A stretch of 47,004 nucleotides of DNA from CAZBLK01 sp964492715 (GCA_964492715.1 CAZBLK010000023.1:1-47004); one strand, 5' to 3'; positions 24,856-34,172 are shown, counted from the stretch's first letter. The notes: generated by a model from the sequence alone, not told the origin. Numbers and translations: made by a program.

Positions 24856-25263
24856 TTAATTATCCGTAGAATCTGCTTTGACGCTACGAAAGCTAGACAA
24901 AGCTTTTACCCCCATTTGAGTGTAATTAAAAATTGTTAATAGCTGAACATCTGTTAATTGTAGTCCAACACCTTCAATGTCTTGCATTGTAGGCTCAACA
25001 AGCGCATTTTCCGCAACAATGCTAAATACCTGTGCAACGTCTTTTAAGTTGCTTGCATTGTTTTTCTGTTCCGACATTTTACCGTTAAAAAGGTTTTCGG
25101 CTACCGCCAAGAGTGGGTTAGGGATTACCCCTGTTTCAGCCAAAGAAAGCAGGGAAGGGCGTTTAAGTCTTGCAACAAATGGCTTGTCGCCTGTAAAACT
25201 TGGAAGCTCAACAATTTCACCTTGCGAAATAACTTTTAATTCTTCAATGCTTGTAATATTCAT
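24856..25263 (-). CDS. Tail assembly chaperone (G-type)
   Basis: A 135-residue protein between the tail tube and tape measure genes, beginning MNITSIEELKVISQGEIV. Size, acidic helical composition and position match the chaperones that coat the tape measure protein during tail assembly. The last codons overlap a +1 frame that continues into the second chaperone segment. Confidence 0.75.
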   Translation of the reverse strand: MNITSIEELKVISQGEIVELPSFTGDKPFVARLKRPSLLSLAETGVIPNPLLAVAENLFNGKMSEQKNNASNLKDVAQVFSIVAENALVEPTMQDIEGVGLQLTDVQLLTIFNYTQMGVKALSSFRSVKADSTDN

Positions 25264-25275
25264 AATTTATTCTCC

Positions 25276-25842
25276 TTATGGACGCACAATAGGCGGTATT
25301 GTTGGAAGCTCGTCAACAACCGTAATAGTATACGGTGCTTCACCTGCGTTTGGTGCTGTTGTAATTTTGTACTTTGGAGCAAAGAAATTTTCGTCCTCAA
25401 TAGTAAATTCAATGGGTTGCCCTTTTCCGTTAGGCAAAGATAATTTTATATACCTTAATGCCGTACCACTTGTGTCAGTTTCCTCTGTGTAAATATCAAC
25501 TGTAAACGGGTCAACATTTGGCGGTTGCCCTGCTGGCGATGGGGTATATGACTTAAAATCTCCGTTTTCATCATAAGTGATTTCACCACCTTGGACTATT
25601 TTAGCAACTTCAGGCAAAAACATGTTGTCTTGAAACTCCACGTCAACACCTTTAATTGTTGCAGGTGTTTTCTTGCTAGCTTTCAAAACTCCTTTAATAA
25701 CAAGTTCTTTCTTTTTTTCGTCCTCGATTACAACCTTAGTGTCTGCTTTTGTAGACGTGGAAAAGCTGTACTGGTCGCCGTTTTTGTCCGTTAGAACAAC
25801 CAAAGTAACGCCAATTAACGCTTTTTCAATTACATTATCCAA
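25276..25842 (-). CDS. Major tail (tube) protein
   Basis: 188 residues from a TTG at 25842, well placed after AAGGAGAG; the longer in-frame ATG at 25893 overlaps the neighbouring gene and lacks a ribosome site. The product is a beta-rich protein (LIGVTLVVLTDKNGDQYSF) at the usual position of the tail tube gene, between the neck/terminator genes and the tail chaperone. Confidence 0.75.
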   Translation of the reverse strand: MDNVIEKALIGVTLVVLTDKNGDQYSFSTSTKADTKVVIEDEKKKELVIKGVLKASKKTPATIKGVDVEFQDNMFLPEVAKIVQGGEITYDENGDFKSYTPSPAGQPPNVDPFTVDIYTEETDTSGTALRYIKLSLPNGKGQPIEFTIEDENFFAPKYKITTAPNAGEAPYTITVVDELPTIPPIVRP

Positions 25843-25843
25843 A

Positions 25844-26182
25844 TTAATCTCTCCTTTTAAAAATTTTATACTGTAAGCTGCACATGTAAGCATTTACATT
25901 TTCATCAATAACTACTGGTGATACATTATTTGTAAATTTTAGCCAAGTAAGTGACTTTATAGATGTTTTAACATCTTTTATAAAATCGCTTACAGCCGAG
26001 TATTTTCCAATAGGGCAGTATATCAAAATATCAACAAGACTATATGCAAGTGATGTTGCCGTAGGGCTTGTAGAGTTTTCTTTGATAACCACATAAGGAC
26101 TTTGACACAGCCCTTTGTGCTGTCCTATCGAATAAACGTCAAAGTTACCAGTTTTTAAGTGTTCGTAAATTTCTTTAAACAT
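25844..26182 (-). CDS. Tail terminator-like protein
   Basis: A 112-residue protein with a short helical start (MFKEIYEHLKTGNF) and alternating strands and helices, as in the minor tail U/DUF3168-type terminators that cap the tail tube. The position before the tube protein agrees. Confidence 0.65.
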   Translation of the reverse strand: MFKEIYEHLKTGNFDVYSIGQHKGLCQSPYVVIKENSTSPTATSLAYSLVDILIYCPIGKYSAVSDFIKDVKTSIKSLTWLKFTNNVSPVVIDENVNAYMCSLQYKIFKRRD

Positions 26183-26189
26183 GCTACAC

Positions 26190-26543
26190 CTACTTGTTCA
26201 ACAAATTATTCATTCCTCGTAAAATTTCTGGCGACATCATTTCTATTGTCGGCCATAAAACCGAAAATCTTTTCTCAAAGTCAAATTCAAGCCGTGGGAA
26301 ATAGTTCGTGTTGCCCGAAACATACACGTCAATTTTATCACCATGCCAGTCAGCACCGCCTTGTATGCTATTTTTAGCGTTACTTGTATGGTCTTTCCAT
26401 GGGCGATTTTTCTTGGCATATGCTTCTAATTTTTGCCCTGCCGTTTCTCCATAAAGTTTTAGGGCAGCAAGTGTTTTTAATTCTTTTTCAGCCATACCAT
26501 TGTAAAACTTTGATGCGTCAAGCTTAAAACCACTCATATTCAT
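26190..26543 (-). CDS. Neck protein, HK97 gp10-like
   Basis: A 117-residue protein containing GQKLEAYAKKNRPWKDHTSNA, the typical segment of HK97 gp10-family neck proteins. Its ATG overlaps the previous gene. Confidence 0.75.
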   Translation of the reverse strand: MNMSGFKLDASKFYNGMAEKELKTLAALKLYGETAGQKLEAYAKKNRPWKDHTSNAKNSIQGGADWHGDKIDVYVSGNTNYFPRLEFDFEKRFSVLWPTIEMMSPEILRGMNNLLNK

Positions 26544-26896
26544 ACCCTTTCCAGAGCAAACTCAAAATAAGCGTCAAGTTGGTTGCCTAAGTCAACAATA
26601 GAATATTTAATACCCTTGTAGACGAAAAAGTCACCAGTTTTAACCAACATACTATTATCATCTACAACGACCATAAAGTTTTCGGCAGCCTTTGTTACTA
26701 CTTTGCCAGCTTCAGTTAAAACAAGTCCAACTGAACCAGAGTAATACTGCCCTGTAAGGACTACAACAAATTCTTCACCGTCTTGATCATTGAATTCATT
26801 TAGGGCAGGGCGATAAATCTCTACTGTGTCGGATAACTTATTTATAGCCTTGCTTATAGCCTTGCGGATTTTTGCTTTTAAATTGTCAGTACTCAC
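26540..26896 (-). CDS. Head closure / head-tail joining protein
   Basis: A 118-residue protein with a helical N-terminus (KIRKAISKAINKLSDTVEIYRP) and a beta-rich remainder, the layout of head closure (stopper) proteins. It overlaps both neighbours by 4 bases, so translation is coupled. Confidence 0.65.
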   Translation of the reverse strand: MSTDNLKAKIRKAISKAINKLSDTVEIYRPALNEFNDQDGEEFVVVLTGQYYSGSVGLVLTEAGKVVTKAAENFMVVVDDNSMLVKTGDFFVYKGIKYSIVDLGNQLDAYFEFALERV

Positions 26897-27186
26897 TGTT
26901 TATCACCTCGTTTTATGCTACCTGTTTTATTAGTGCGGTATTGCCTTGACAACCTTAACCAGTATTGCTGGTTATTTGGCACGACAAGCCCTAAGGGGAG
27001 CGTTATGCTATCGTCTTCGGCTTTTCTTAGTAAGCCGTTGTAAGTAGATCTGTTTATGTCGTAGTCAGCTTCTTCAAGTAAATAAAAAAGCTCGTCATCA
27101 TCAAAAAACGGCGAGTTTTTTTCCCTTAAATTAAATTTCAGCTTTTCTAGCAGTACAAGTAATTCTTCTGACGATGGTTCAGCCAA
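26893..27186 (-). CDS. Head-tail connector (adaptor) protein
   Basis: A 97-residue, mostly helical protein directly after the capsid gene, the place of gp6/gp15-type adaptors. The sequence itself gives only weak family signals. Confidence 0.65.
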   Translation of the reverse strand: MAEPSSEELLVLLEKLKFNLREKNSPFFDDDELFYLLEEADYDINRSTYNGLLRKAEDDSITLPLGLVVPNNQQYWLRLSRQYRTNKTGSIKRGDKQ

Positions 27187-27199
27187 TTAATTCACCCTC

Positions 27200-28171
27200 T
27201 TATGGTTTTAGCTTGTGCTTAAACTCAACAATGCGAATTTGTTTATGCTCATAAACTCTTTCCCAGTTTGTAGGGTCTTGGAATTCAGTCCTTGAAGGGC
27301 CTTCTGTCAGTGCAACATTAGTATTTGTAAATTTAATACCCCTAGGGTGCATGATGCTTGTTTGCCTGTTGATTAAGTAATCAACACCAGAGCCTTTTTT
27401 CTTATCCCTGTCTGTTTCTGTAGCCACAAACCCGACAGGGTTTCCAACACCGTGAGCAATAGCCCCAGAACCAAACAAAAACGAAGTATAAACACCTTCC
27501 GCAACAGGACATGAGTCGTCAATGATTACTCGTTTGCCTTGGAACACCTCGAAGTTGATGTTTTCCGAAGGTCTTACAGTCTGAATAAGCTCTTGCTTTT
27601 TAAGGCTTGCGTGGGTTGCACTGTGCATTAATACAGCTGTCAAAATTTGCTGATTGTCGCCAAGTTTTTGAGCAGCGTCAACAAAGGTTGAGCCTGTAAA
27701 ATAAGACGCTGCGCCTGATGCCGCACTTATGTCGTGTACGTTTCCCTCCATTGATGTGCTTGAGAAAACGCCTTTTAGGATAGCGAGAAGTTCTCTTTGC
27801 ATATCCCTAGCCCAAAAACCAGCCACTAAATTCCCAATAGCAGCCATTGGGTCAGCCCCTGCCATTGCCGCCGAAAGGTCTGTTGCGCCCCACATTTTAG
27901 CACGTCTAAAAATTGCTGCTACGTCTTTGTTTGATGTAATCTTTGCAGCAATTAAGTCAGCACCTTCAATGATTTGCTCCGAATCACCTGTTAAATCCTC
28001 AAAAAAAGGCATATTTACGGTAGGGGCTGCTTGAGAAGCCAACCTATCAAATTCCGGATTGCGAACTACAATTCCGCTTTGCACAATTGCGGAAAGTTCA
28101 GCTGTTCGGTTAATTACATATGGATTAAAAACTTCTGGTACAATTACATCTTGTAAGCTTGTTATTGGCAT
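27200..28171 (-). CDS. Major capsid protein
   Basis: A 323-residue protein after the scaffold gene. It begins with PITSLQDVIVPEVFNPYV and has the AIFRRAKMWGATDLSAAMAG segment found in the Gp13-like/coat protein branch of HK97-fold capsids. The size fits an uncleaved capsid protein with a separate scaffold. Confidence 0.85.
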   Translation of the reverse strand: MPITSLQDVIVPEVFNPYVINRTAELSAIVQSGIVVRNPEFDRLASQAAPTVNMPFFEDLTGDSEQIIEGADLIAAKITSNKDVAAIFRRAKMWGATDLSAAMAGADPMAAIGNLVAGFWARDMQRELLAILKGVFSSTSMEGNVHDISAASGAASYFTGSTFVDAAQKLGDNQQILTAVLMHSATHASLKKQELIQTVRPSENINFEVFQGKRVIIDDSCPVAEGVYTSFLFGSGAIAHGVGNPVGFVATETDRDKKKGSGVDYLINRQTSIMHPRGIKFTNTNVALTEGPSRTEFQDPTNWERVYEHKQIRIVEFKHKLKP

Positions 28172-28190
28172 AATAAATCACTCCTTTAAA

Positions 28191-28817
28191 TTAATTAACC
28201 CCGACTTCGCCCATTAAAATTTTGGCTTGTTCGGGGTTTTCCTTTATCATTTTGCCTTGCTCTGTCAAGTTAAACGTTTCCTTTGCCCAAGGGTTAGGGG
28301 AGGTATTTTTGGTGCTTTGTCGTGGCCAGTTGCCACCGTAGCCCTTGTTTTGTTGCTCTGCGCTTTCAAACAAGTAGCCCTTGGCTTCTTTTAGCGGAGC
28401 AAGCTGTTCGTCAAGCCCAAAAAGAGTACCGTCAGCATTTAGCTTGATTTTTTCTAATTCCAAATGCCCGATTATGTCTTTTTTGTCTTTTACTTTAGCG
28501 GCTGCTAAAGCTTTTTCTAAACCGTAGTCAAACTTTACTTGGTGCAATTGTTTTTCTGCATTTGCCTTTTCGGTTTCAATGCCTGTTTGGAAATCTTGCA
28601 CCTTTTCTTCAAGCGTGCTACCCTTGGCGTCCTTTACTAAGCTTTTAACGCTTTTTTCAATGGAAGCCAATTGTGTTTCAAGCGACTGCTTTGTCGTTTC
28701 TAATGCCGTGTAGTCAGCCTTTGGCACATATCCTTTAAGTTCTGTTACTGAAGCTTCTGCAACGGTTTGCGCCTGTTCTTCGGTTAGCCCCAGTGAAACT
28801 AATTGTTCTTTAGTCAT
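28191..28817 (-). CDS. Scaffold protein (GP20 minor structural type)
   Basis: A 208-residue coiled-coil protein with an N-terminal LVSLGLTEEQAQTVAEAS and a long charged helix (about 35-120), then LDEQLAPLKEAKGYLFE, the recurring signature of GP20-type scaffolds. It is directly upstream of the capsid gene. Confidence 0.8.
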   Translation of the reverse strand: MTKEQLVSLGLTEEQAQTVAEASVTELKGYVPKADYTALETTKQSLETQLASIEKSVKSLVKDAKGSTLEEKVQDFQTGIETEKANAEKQLHQVKFDYGLEKALAAAKVKDKKDIIGHLELEKIKLNADGTLFGLDEQLAPLKEAKGYLFESAEQQNKGYGGNWPRQSTKNTSPNPWAKETFNLTEQGKMIKENPEQAKILMGEVGVN

Positions 28818-28842
28818 AATTTCCTCCTTGTCTTAAAAACTA

Positions 28843-29799
28843 CTAAGCTGCAAAATTCAACCAGTTTGTTAGCTTGGCATTTTCAGCCCCATTTACCCAA
28901 GCTTTCAACTCGGCACTAATCTCGTCTAAACTCTTAGATATGTGCGGTATTAACGTGCACCGTCCGTTAGGGTGGTCAAGCGGTACATTATCAGCTGAAT
29001 AAATTCTTCCTTCTCTTGACTTGCAAGCTTTGCATACTCCGCTATGATTACTTATTTCCCACTTAAGACCATCAACAAAAGGGTTATCTTTTGCCGCTCT
29101 TATAGTGGCCAACTGGTAGGCGTGATTAATAGATGTTCTTGCAAGCCTTTGGGCTTCATAGCTACATTGCTTGCCTTCAAGCTTAGGGTAAACTTTTCCC
29201 CAGGTATAATCCGTTATTGCGTCATCATTAACGTACTTCTCTAAATCCAAAGCAAGTTCAATGGCTGATTTTTTGGCGAGTAAAGCTTGCTCAATTATGT
29301 AGCCGATATCCTTTTCCAAGCCTTTGGTGTTCTGCCAAATGCGTTTTGACAATCCTCTACTGTTTGTGTAAATTCTGCCCGAGATTATTTCATTCATGGC
29401 TTTTTCGGGTATACGGCTTAAAACGCTTTTAAAACTGTCAGACGCTTTAAAACTGTATTGGCTTAACAATTCCTCAAAAAAGGACATTTGTACGTATGTG
29501 CCGTTTTGTGTGGCTTTACGCATACCGTTAACTGTTATGTCGTACTGCACAGATTGCATGTGCTTCAACACTGAACAAACTTCTTTTTCGTAGTCCAATG
29601 CCCAACGTCTTGTCAGGCTTTTCTTGCCTGCTTTTTTGGCTTTTTCGGCAAGTTCCGAAGCGGTTTGCTCGAACATGCGGTTAAGACGTTTAACGGTATC
29701 TTGCGTGATTTTGTATTGCTGGGCTCTTGATTCGTCTACTAAGTCAAGGTAATGCTTATTTTCATAAGCGTAATTACCATCACGCTTAATTGTCGACAT
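28843..29799 (-). CDS. Head morphogenesis protein, SPP1 gp7/MuF type
   Basis: A 318-residue protein overlapping the portal gene end. Its C-terminal half contains the conserved MuF region (RLARTSINHAYQLA, then CKACKSREGRIY with the CxxC). MuF proteins are minor capsid components carried with the portal and DNA. Confidence 0.85.
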   Translation of the reverse strand: MSTIKRDGNYAYENKHYLDLVDESRAQQYKITQDTVKRLNRMFEQTASELAEKAKKAGKKSLTRRWALDYEKEVCSVLKHMQSVQYDITVNGMRKATQNGTYVQMSFFEELLSQYSFKASDSFKSVLSRIPEKAMNEIISGRIYTNSRGLSKRIWQNTKGLEKDIGYIIEQALLAKKSAIELALDLEKYVNDDAITDYTWGKVYPKLEGKQCSYEAQRLARTSINHAYQLATIRAAKDNPFVDGLKWEISNHSGVCKACKSREGRIYSADNVPLDHPNGRCTLIPHISKSLDEISAELKAWVNGAENAKLTNWLNFAA

Positions 29800-31219
29800 T
29801 TAAACCACCGCCAGTGTTAAAATCACCGTTATAGCTATCCTCAAGCATTTGCTTTTCAAGCTGAATTTGCCTTAATTCTTCGTCCGCAAGCTCATCATCA
29901 ACATCTTTACCCCATTTTTTCATGTAAGACTTACGGCTTCTGACTTGTGTGTTAACCTCTGACAAGTCTTGTTGCTTTTCTTCGTATTCATCTTCCATGA
30001 GTGGGTAAATATTCTCAACGACAATCTTCATGTCGTCATAAAGATTGACTTTTTCAATACTGTAGAACCGCAACATCTTTAGCAAGGTTTCTGCAAGCCA
30101 TAGCAGGGCTGGGCGCCATGTAGTGAACTTTTCCTCACACCTTATTATTAACTGCCAATACAGGGCTTTCAATGCCTTGCCGCTTGTAGCAAAGCCTTGC
30201 AACTCCGAAGGGGTTACAAGTGGAACACTTAGTAATTCATGCATGTCATTTTTCACACGGTGCAAGCTGTTTTCAAGCCGTGAGTCATAGTTGAATGACG
30301 ATTCCAATTTGGTCATATTTGCCTGTGAACCTTCTGGGGAAGTGGTTTCTGTCTGCAAATCAATTAACGCAGCAGGTGAAATAACTATGTTTTTAAGACT
30401 GTCCTCGCTTGCATTAATGGCAATAGTCTGTGGAAACATATTAAACTTTAAAGCGTCAATATCATCACTTGTCAAGTTATTGTACACTGCTTGCAAGGTT
30501 TTAAGTTCGTCAACGTCACTTTCGCCTTTTAAGTCGCCAGATAGTCCATCATTTAAAATTACATAGGCTGGGATAAAGTCAAGTCCTGTGTCTTCGTTTT
30601 CCGAAACAATTTCAACTGGACGACCAAAGCCGTCATATACGCCCTCTGTTTTGTAGCACTTACCACCAACCATTTCATACTTTTGCTTCCAAATGCGCTG
30701 CTCGTTTTTGTCTTGCTTATCGTTTTTACCATAAAGAAAAATAATTTTGCTTAAAGTGTCAGTATCGTCTTCCGCAGTTTCATAAATGAATTCGAGCGAA
30801 GGCCTAAACGAAAACAAGAGTTTCTTTTTAGCTTCATTGTACCAAACCTTTATTGCAACACGTTTACCAATGAAGCAGTCCCTAGCAGCTTTAATAAGTT
30901 TATCCGAAAACTGATTGCTTTCAAGTACATTGCTAAGCATCTGCTGAATAGCTTGGGCGTTTTCCTTGTTTGCCTTTCCTGACTTAACGGTAAACTCGGG
31001 AGTTTTGCCAAAAAGGAAACGAGCTTCTTCCTTGATGAGTTTCTTAATGAAATTTGTCCGGCTATCTGTAGGTGTGTAGTCAAGGTCAGCAGGCGTATTT
31101 TTCTTGTAGTCGCCTTCGTAGATGTTGTACAACTCTATGATGTCGTTCATGTCACGTTGAACTTCTGTGCCGTATAACCCTTCAAGTTCCATTCGTATAA
31201 GGTCCATATATGTTATCAA
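29786..31219 (-). CDS. Portal protein, SPP1 type
   Basis: A 477-residue protein between the terminase and MuF genes. It starts MITYMDLIRMELEG and has the LYNIYEGDY and FPQTIAINASEDS-like blocks of SPP1 gp6 portals. It forms the dodecameric DNA gate in the capsid vertex. The ends overlap both neighbours, indicating a tightly packed operon. Confidence 0.9.
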   Translation of the reverse strand: MITYMDLIRMELEGLYGTEVQRDMNDIIELYNIYEGDYKKNTPADLDYTPTDSRTNFIKKLIKEEARFLFGKTPEFTVKSGKANKENAQAIQQMLSNVLESNQFSDKLIKAARDCFIGKRVAIKVWYNEAKKKLLFSFRPSLEFIYETAEDDTDTLSKIIFLYGKNDKQDKNEQRIWKQKYEMVGGKCYKTEGVYDGFGRPVEIVSENEDTGLDFIPAYVILNDGLSGDLKGESDVDELKTLQAVYNNLTSDDIDALKFNMFPQTIAINASEDSLKNIVISPAALIDLQTETTSPEGSQANMTKLESSFNYDSRLENSLHRVKNDMHELLSVPLVTPSELQGFATSGKALKALYWQLIIRCEEKFTTWRPALLWLAETLLKMLRFYSIEKVNLYDDMKIVVENIYPLMEDEYEEKQQDLSEVNTQVRSRKSYMKKWGKDVDDELADEELRQIQLEKQMLEDSYNGDFNTGGGLNVDN

Positions 31220-32526
31220 GCTCTAGCCCCCTTTCCAGAGTAATTAAAGCGTTCTTTAAGGTCTGCAACCTCGTAGCCGTCTAAAGCGTACCAAACAGCC
31301 GAAAATGTATGTGGGTCAATATTGAACTCATCATCAATCAAATTGCCGTTACGGTCTTTGGCATAGGTAAGGCTACTCAATTCCCTTATTACGTTTTTGC
31401 ATTCCTCTGAACAAATAATTTTCTTAAATCGTTTAACCTTTTTGATGTTTGCAAGCCTTGAACCAGCAAACTTGGTGCAAGGTGTCATTCTAAAACCTTG
31501 CTGGTTGTAGTACCGTATAGTCTTGGGTTCGGCACAGTCAGCGTGAATAACTTCTCCGCTGTCTTTAAATTCCCCAATCTCCACAGCGGTTTTATCATCT
31601 GTCATTTTGTTTTTGTAGTATTCGTAGTAGATGTACAAAATTTTCTCTGTTTCATTTACAGCCACACGGACAATAGCATTAAAGCTTTCCTCAAACCCAA
31701 AGTCCATACCAACACGCTTTAACTTACACTTGCCAACAGCCTGCAATACAGCCTCATGGGGTGCTGTTTCAAACTGCGGTAATACTTTTACACCGTTAAC
31801 GCCAAAACGTCCATAGCGGGCTATACGGTAAAGGTCTGGGTCGTAATGCTTTAGTTCGTTTAGCTGGTCTATGTAGTCTTGCTGAACAAATTTGTTGTCG
31901 TCAACGGTGGAGTGGTGGTAATAGGTGTTACCTAAAACAATTGTTCGTTCCCTGTAGAGCTGCTCATCATCAAGTGTAATTAAGTTATTTTCTTCGTCAA
32001 TGAAAAAACGTTTGTATGTCCAGTTGTTTTTCTCAACTGGGTTTGTAGACAAAATAAAATGCAGGGATAGGGTAGGGTGACGTAAACGTCCCAAAATTTC
32101 CTTAAATCCTGCATACTTGATTTCCGAACATTCTTCAAGCCAAACGATTGTAACGTCATTGATTGACTTTAATTTCTCTGGTCTATCCATGCCTTTGAAG
32201 ATAATTTTTGAACCGTTTTTAAAGCGTATTTGCATTGGAGAGACAATTGCAACAGCATATGCTTCAAGGTTTAGGCTGCTTATTATTTCACATAGAAGCG
32301 AAAAAGTGCTATCCCTGTGCGTGTCAAAAACCTCTCTAACGACCAAAGCTTTGCGTTTTTCTTTTAGTAGCTTTAAAACAAGTTTTAATGCAACGTGATA
32401 GCTTTTTGACGAACCATAGCCGCCAACTAGAAAATAAAATTTGCTATTCCAGTCATCTATGAAGTCATGAAAATGATAATTTATTTCTTTGTGTGTTTTA
32501 ATTGCTATCACCTTTCCTGCTAACAA
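31216..32526 (-). CDS. Terminase large subunit (PBSX/XtmB type)
   Basis: 436 residues. ATPase domain: Walker A-like GGYGSSKSY (residues 35-43) and Walker B IVWLEE near 130. Nuclease domain: GMDFGFE near 255 and VIHADCAEPKT in the C-terminal half, giving the metal-binding acidic residues. This is the packaging motor, next to the small subunit gene and the portal gene. Confidence 0.93.
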   Translation of the reverse strand: MLAGKVIAIKTHKEINYHFHDFIDDWNSKFYFLVGGYGSSKSYHVALKLVLKLLKEKRKALVVREVFDTHRDSTFSLLCEIISSLNLEAYAVAIVSPMQIRFKNGSKIIFKGMDRPEKLKSINDVTIVWLEECSEIKYAGFKEILGRLRHPTLSLHFILSTNPVEKNNWTYKRFFIDEENNLITLDDEQLYRERTIVLGNTYYHHSTVDDNKFVQQDYIDQLNELKHYDPDLYRIARYGRFGVNGVKVLPQFETAPHEAVLQAVGKCKLKRVGMDFGFEESFNAIVRVAVNETEKILYIYYEYYKNKMTDDKTAVEIGEFKDSGEVIHADCAEPKTIRYYNQQGFRMTPCTKFAGSRLANIKKVKRFKKIICSEECKNVIRELSSLTYAKDRNGNLIDDEFNIDPHTFSAVWYALDGYEVADLKERFNYSGKGARA

Positions 32527-33319
32527 TGTGGATTTCTATAGGTTCATCGTCTGCCATGTTTTTGTGCTGCATTTCAAGCTTTTTGTTATCGTAGTCAATT
32601 TTGTGCTTGTCGAGAGGGTTCATCAAGAAATACTTTGCCAGCCAGTCAAGGGCTTTTTGTCTGTCCTCAAGTTTAAGCTTTGCACCGTCTTTGCCTTGTG
32701 ATACTTCACAAATAAGTCCACCGTCAACTTGAGAAGAGTCCTTAAAGCTAATCCTGTTTATAATTCGAGTAACGAGTTCGTCTGTTTCCTTGTCAATAAC
32801 GGAAATTTCCTCTGTGCCAAACTCCACAAAGTCGGTCATATCGGCAAAGGCTATTTTCATGTAGCGTTCCACAATGTCGTCTTCGTTTAACAGTAAAGCT
32901 GCTTTCTTCATCTCTTTAAGGCGTTTAATTTCTTTTTGCACTGTAGCTTTCTGTAGCAACTGATAACCTGTCTCTGATGGGTAATTCTCTGTATACCCTG
33001 CATTTATTGCCGCCTGTGTAGCGTTAAAGTTTTTAACATAGCATAAACAGAAAAGCTTTTGTTTTTCTGTTAATTCCTCGTTTTCTTCAACAGACTTTAT
33101 AAGCTTTTTTTCAACCGACGTTTTTTTATTGGAGTACTCCGTATCTTTTTGGAGTACTCCAATAAGTTGAGAATCCCATTTATCTTTAGCTTTCCACCCT
33201 GATATTGTTTTTTCAGGCAGTTCAAGTTGATTTGCTAAATCCCTTAACTTGATTTTCCCATTGTGATTTTTATATATTTCAAACGCTTTATGCCTAGCTT
33301 CACTTTTTTGCTTTGGCAA
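32498..33319 (-). CDS. Terminase small subunit
   Basis: A 273-residue protein with an N-terminal HTH (LRDLANQLELPEKTISGWKA), a middle LTEKQKLFCLCYVKNFNATQ and AAINAGY block typical of XtmA/Terminase_2 proteins, and a helical C-terminus. It recognises the packaging site. It overlaps the large subunit gene by 29 bases. Confidence 0.9.
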   Translation of the reverse strand: MPKQKSEARHKAFEIYKNHNGKIKLRDLANQLELPEKTISGWKAKDKWDSQLIGVLQKDTEYSNKKTSVEKKLIKSVEENEELTEKQKLFCLCYVKNFNATQAAINAGYTENYPSETGYQLLQKATVQKEIKRLKEMKKAALLLNEDDIVERYMKIAFADMTDFVEFGTEEISVIDKETDELVTRIINRISFKDSSQVDGGLICEVSQGKDGAKLKLEDRQKALDWLAKYFLMNPLDKHKIDYDNKKLEMQHKNMADDEPIEIHIVSRKGDSN

Positions 33320-33358
33320 ACCACCACCTACTTAAATCGTGTTTTATGTAAAATAAAA

Positions 33359-33394
33359 GCCCTCTTAAGGCGGATATAAAATCCTTAAGAGGGC
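33359..33394 (-). terminator. Intrinsic terminator between the late regulator and packaging genes
   Basis: Perfect 12-bp arms 33359-33370 and 33383-33394 with a 12-base loop, followed on the - strand by TTTTATTTT. It blocks transcription from the regulator into the terminase genes, implying antitermination or a separate late promoter. Confidence 0.8.
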
Positions 33395-33455
33395 AGAAAA
33401 GTTATTTATATATTTATTGCATTATAGCTAGTTTAGCAGAGTGGGTGGGGGTGTG

Positions 33456-33860
33456 TCAAGTTGATATTTTAATACACGACAAGGCTTTGCTGTGCAAATC
33501 TTTTCTTGTGTAATCTAAGCTTTTGCCTAATATCAAAGCAATTTCTCCCCAACTCATAAATTTTATGTACCTACACATAAGCAGTGTACGAAAGGTTTTA
33601 TCCTCAACGCACATTATAGTACCAAGAATTTCGGCTTTGGCAAGATGAAATTCACCAACACGTCTGTCAACCTCTATACTATAATCAACATAATCTGTCA
33701 TTCTGTCAACATCTGTGCTGTTACCCCCAGATGTTACAACGTCTTTGACTCTAAAGCCACAAGATGTAGCACGGTCAAAGGCTCTTTGTTTTGCCACACT
33801 TAATACCTTAATTTTTTGATTTAAAACCCATGCTCTATTTAAAAATTCCTTTGTTGTCAT
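33456..33860 (-). CDS. Late gene regulator, sigma region 4-like (DUF1492/ArpU type)
   Basis: A 134-residue protein with a helical N-terminal half and a C-terminal HTH (YIKFMSWGEIALILGKSLDY), the layout of small phage regulators that sit just before the terminase genes and switch on late transcription. Its ribosome site (AGGGGGCTACGG) is buried in a strong hairpin (33862-33912), and an intrinsic terminator follows it. Confidence 0.75.
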   Translation of the reverse strand: MTTKEFLNRAWVLNQKIKVLSVAKQRAFDRATSCGFRVKDVVTSGGNSTDVDRMTDYVDYSIEVDRRVGEFHLAKAEILGTIMCVEDKTFRTLLMCRYIKFMSWGEIALILGKSLDYTRKDLHSKALSCIKIST

Positions 33861-33861
33861 T

Positions 33862-33912
33862 CCGTAGCCCCCTGTGATATAATATTTTTAGTGATATCAC
33901 AAGGGGCTACGG
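33862..33912 (-). promoter_or_regulatory. 19-bp hairpin covering the ribosome site of the late regulator
   Basis: Arms 33862-33880 and 33894-33912 match at 18 of 19 positions. In the - strand RNA the odd pair is a G-U wobble, so the stem is fully paired with a 13-base loop. The arm nearest the gene contains the AGGGGG ribosome site, two bases before the ATG. It also includes a perfect GTGATATCAC palindrome (33891-33900). It could act as a translational switch or as an operator. Confidence 0.7.
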
Positions 33913-33922
33913 CTCGAAACGT

Positions 33923-34159
33923 TTAGAGGGTTGCTGCCCTCTTTTTGTTTGCGGATAATACTAAGTCAAACAATGACTTTTGTTCTTTTTTCTCAAATTC
34001 GGGACAACCAGTAATTTCATACGAAAAATCTTCTTTTCCGTGTTGGGTTACTTTTGGTAACAGTGTTGCAGTCCACCCATCAATTGGTTTGTGATTTTTA
34101 AACCAATTGCACCACGGGCATTTCTTGCATGACCAACATAACTGATTAGTTTTTGTCAT
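33923..34159 (-). CDS. Small Cys-rich phage protein
   Basis: A 78-residue protein with CWSCKKCPWCNWF near the N-terminus and one more Cys (GCPEFEKK), forming a likely zinc knuckle. It lies upstream of the late regulator in the accessory cluster. The function is unknown. Confidence 0.6.
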   Translation of the reverse strand: MTKTNQLCWSCKKCPWCNWFKNHKPIDGWTATLLPKVTQHGKEDFSYEITGCPEFEKKEQKSLFDLVLSANKKRAATL

Positions 34160-34172
34160 TTATTTAACCACC

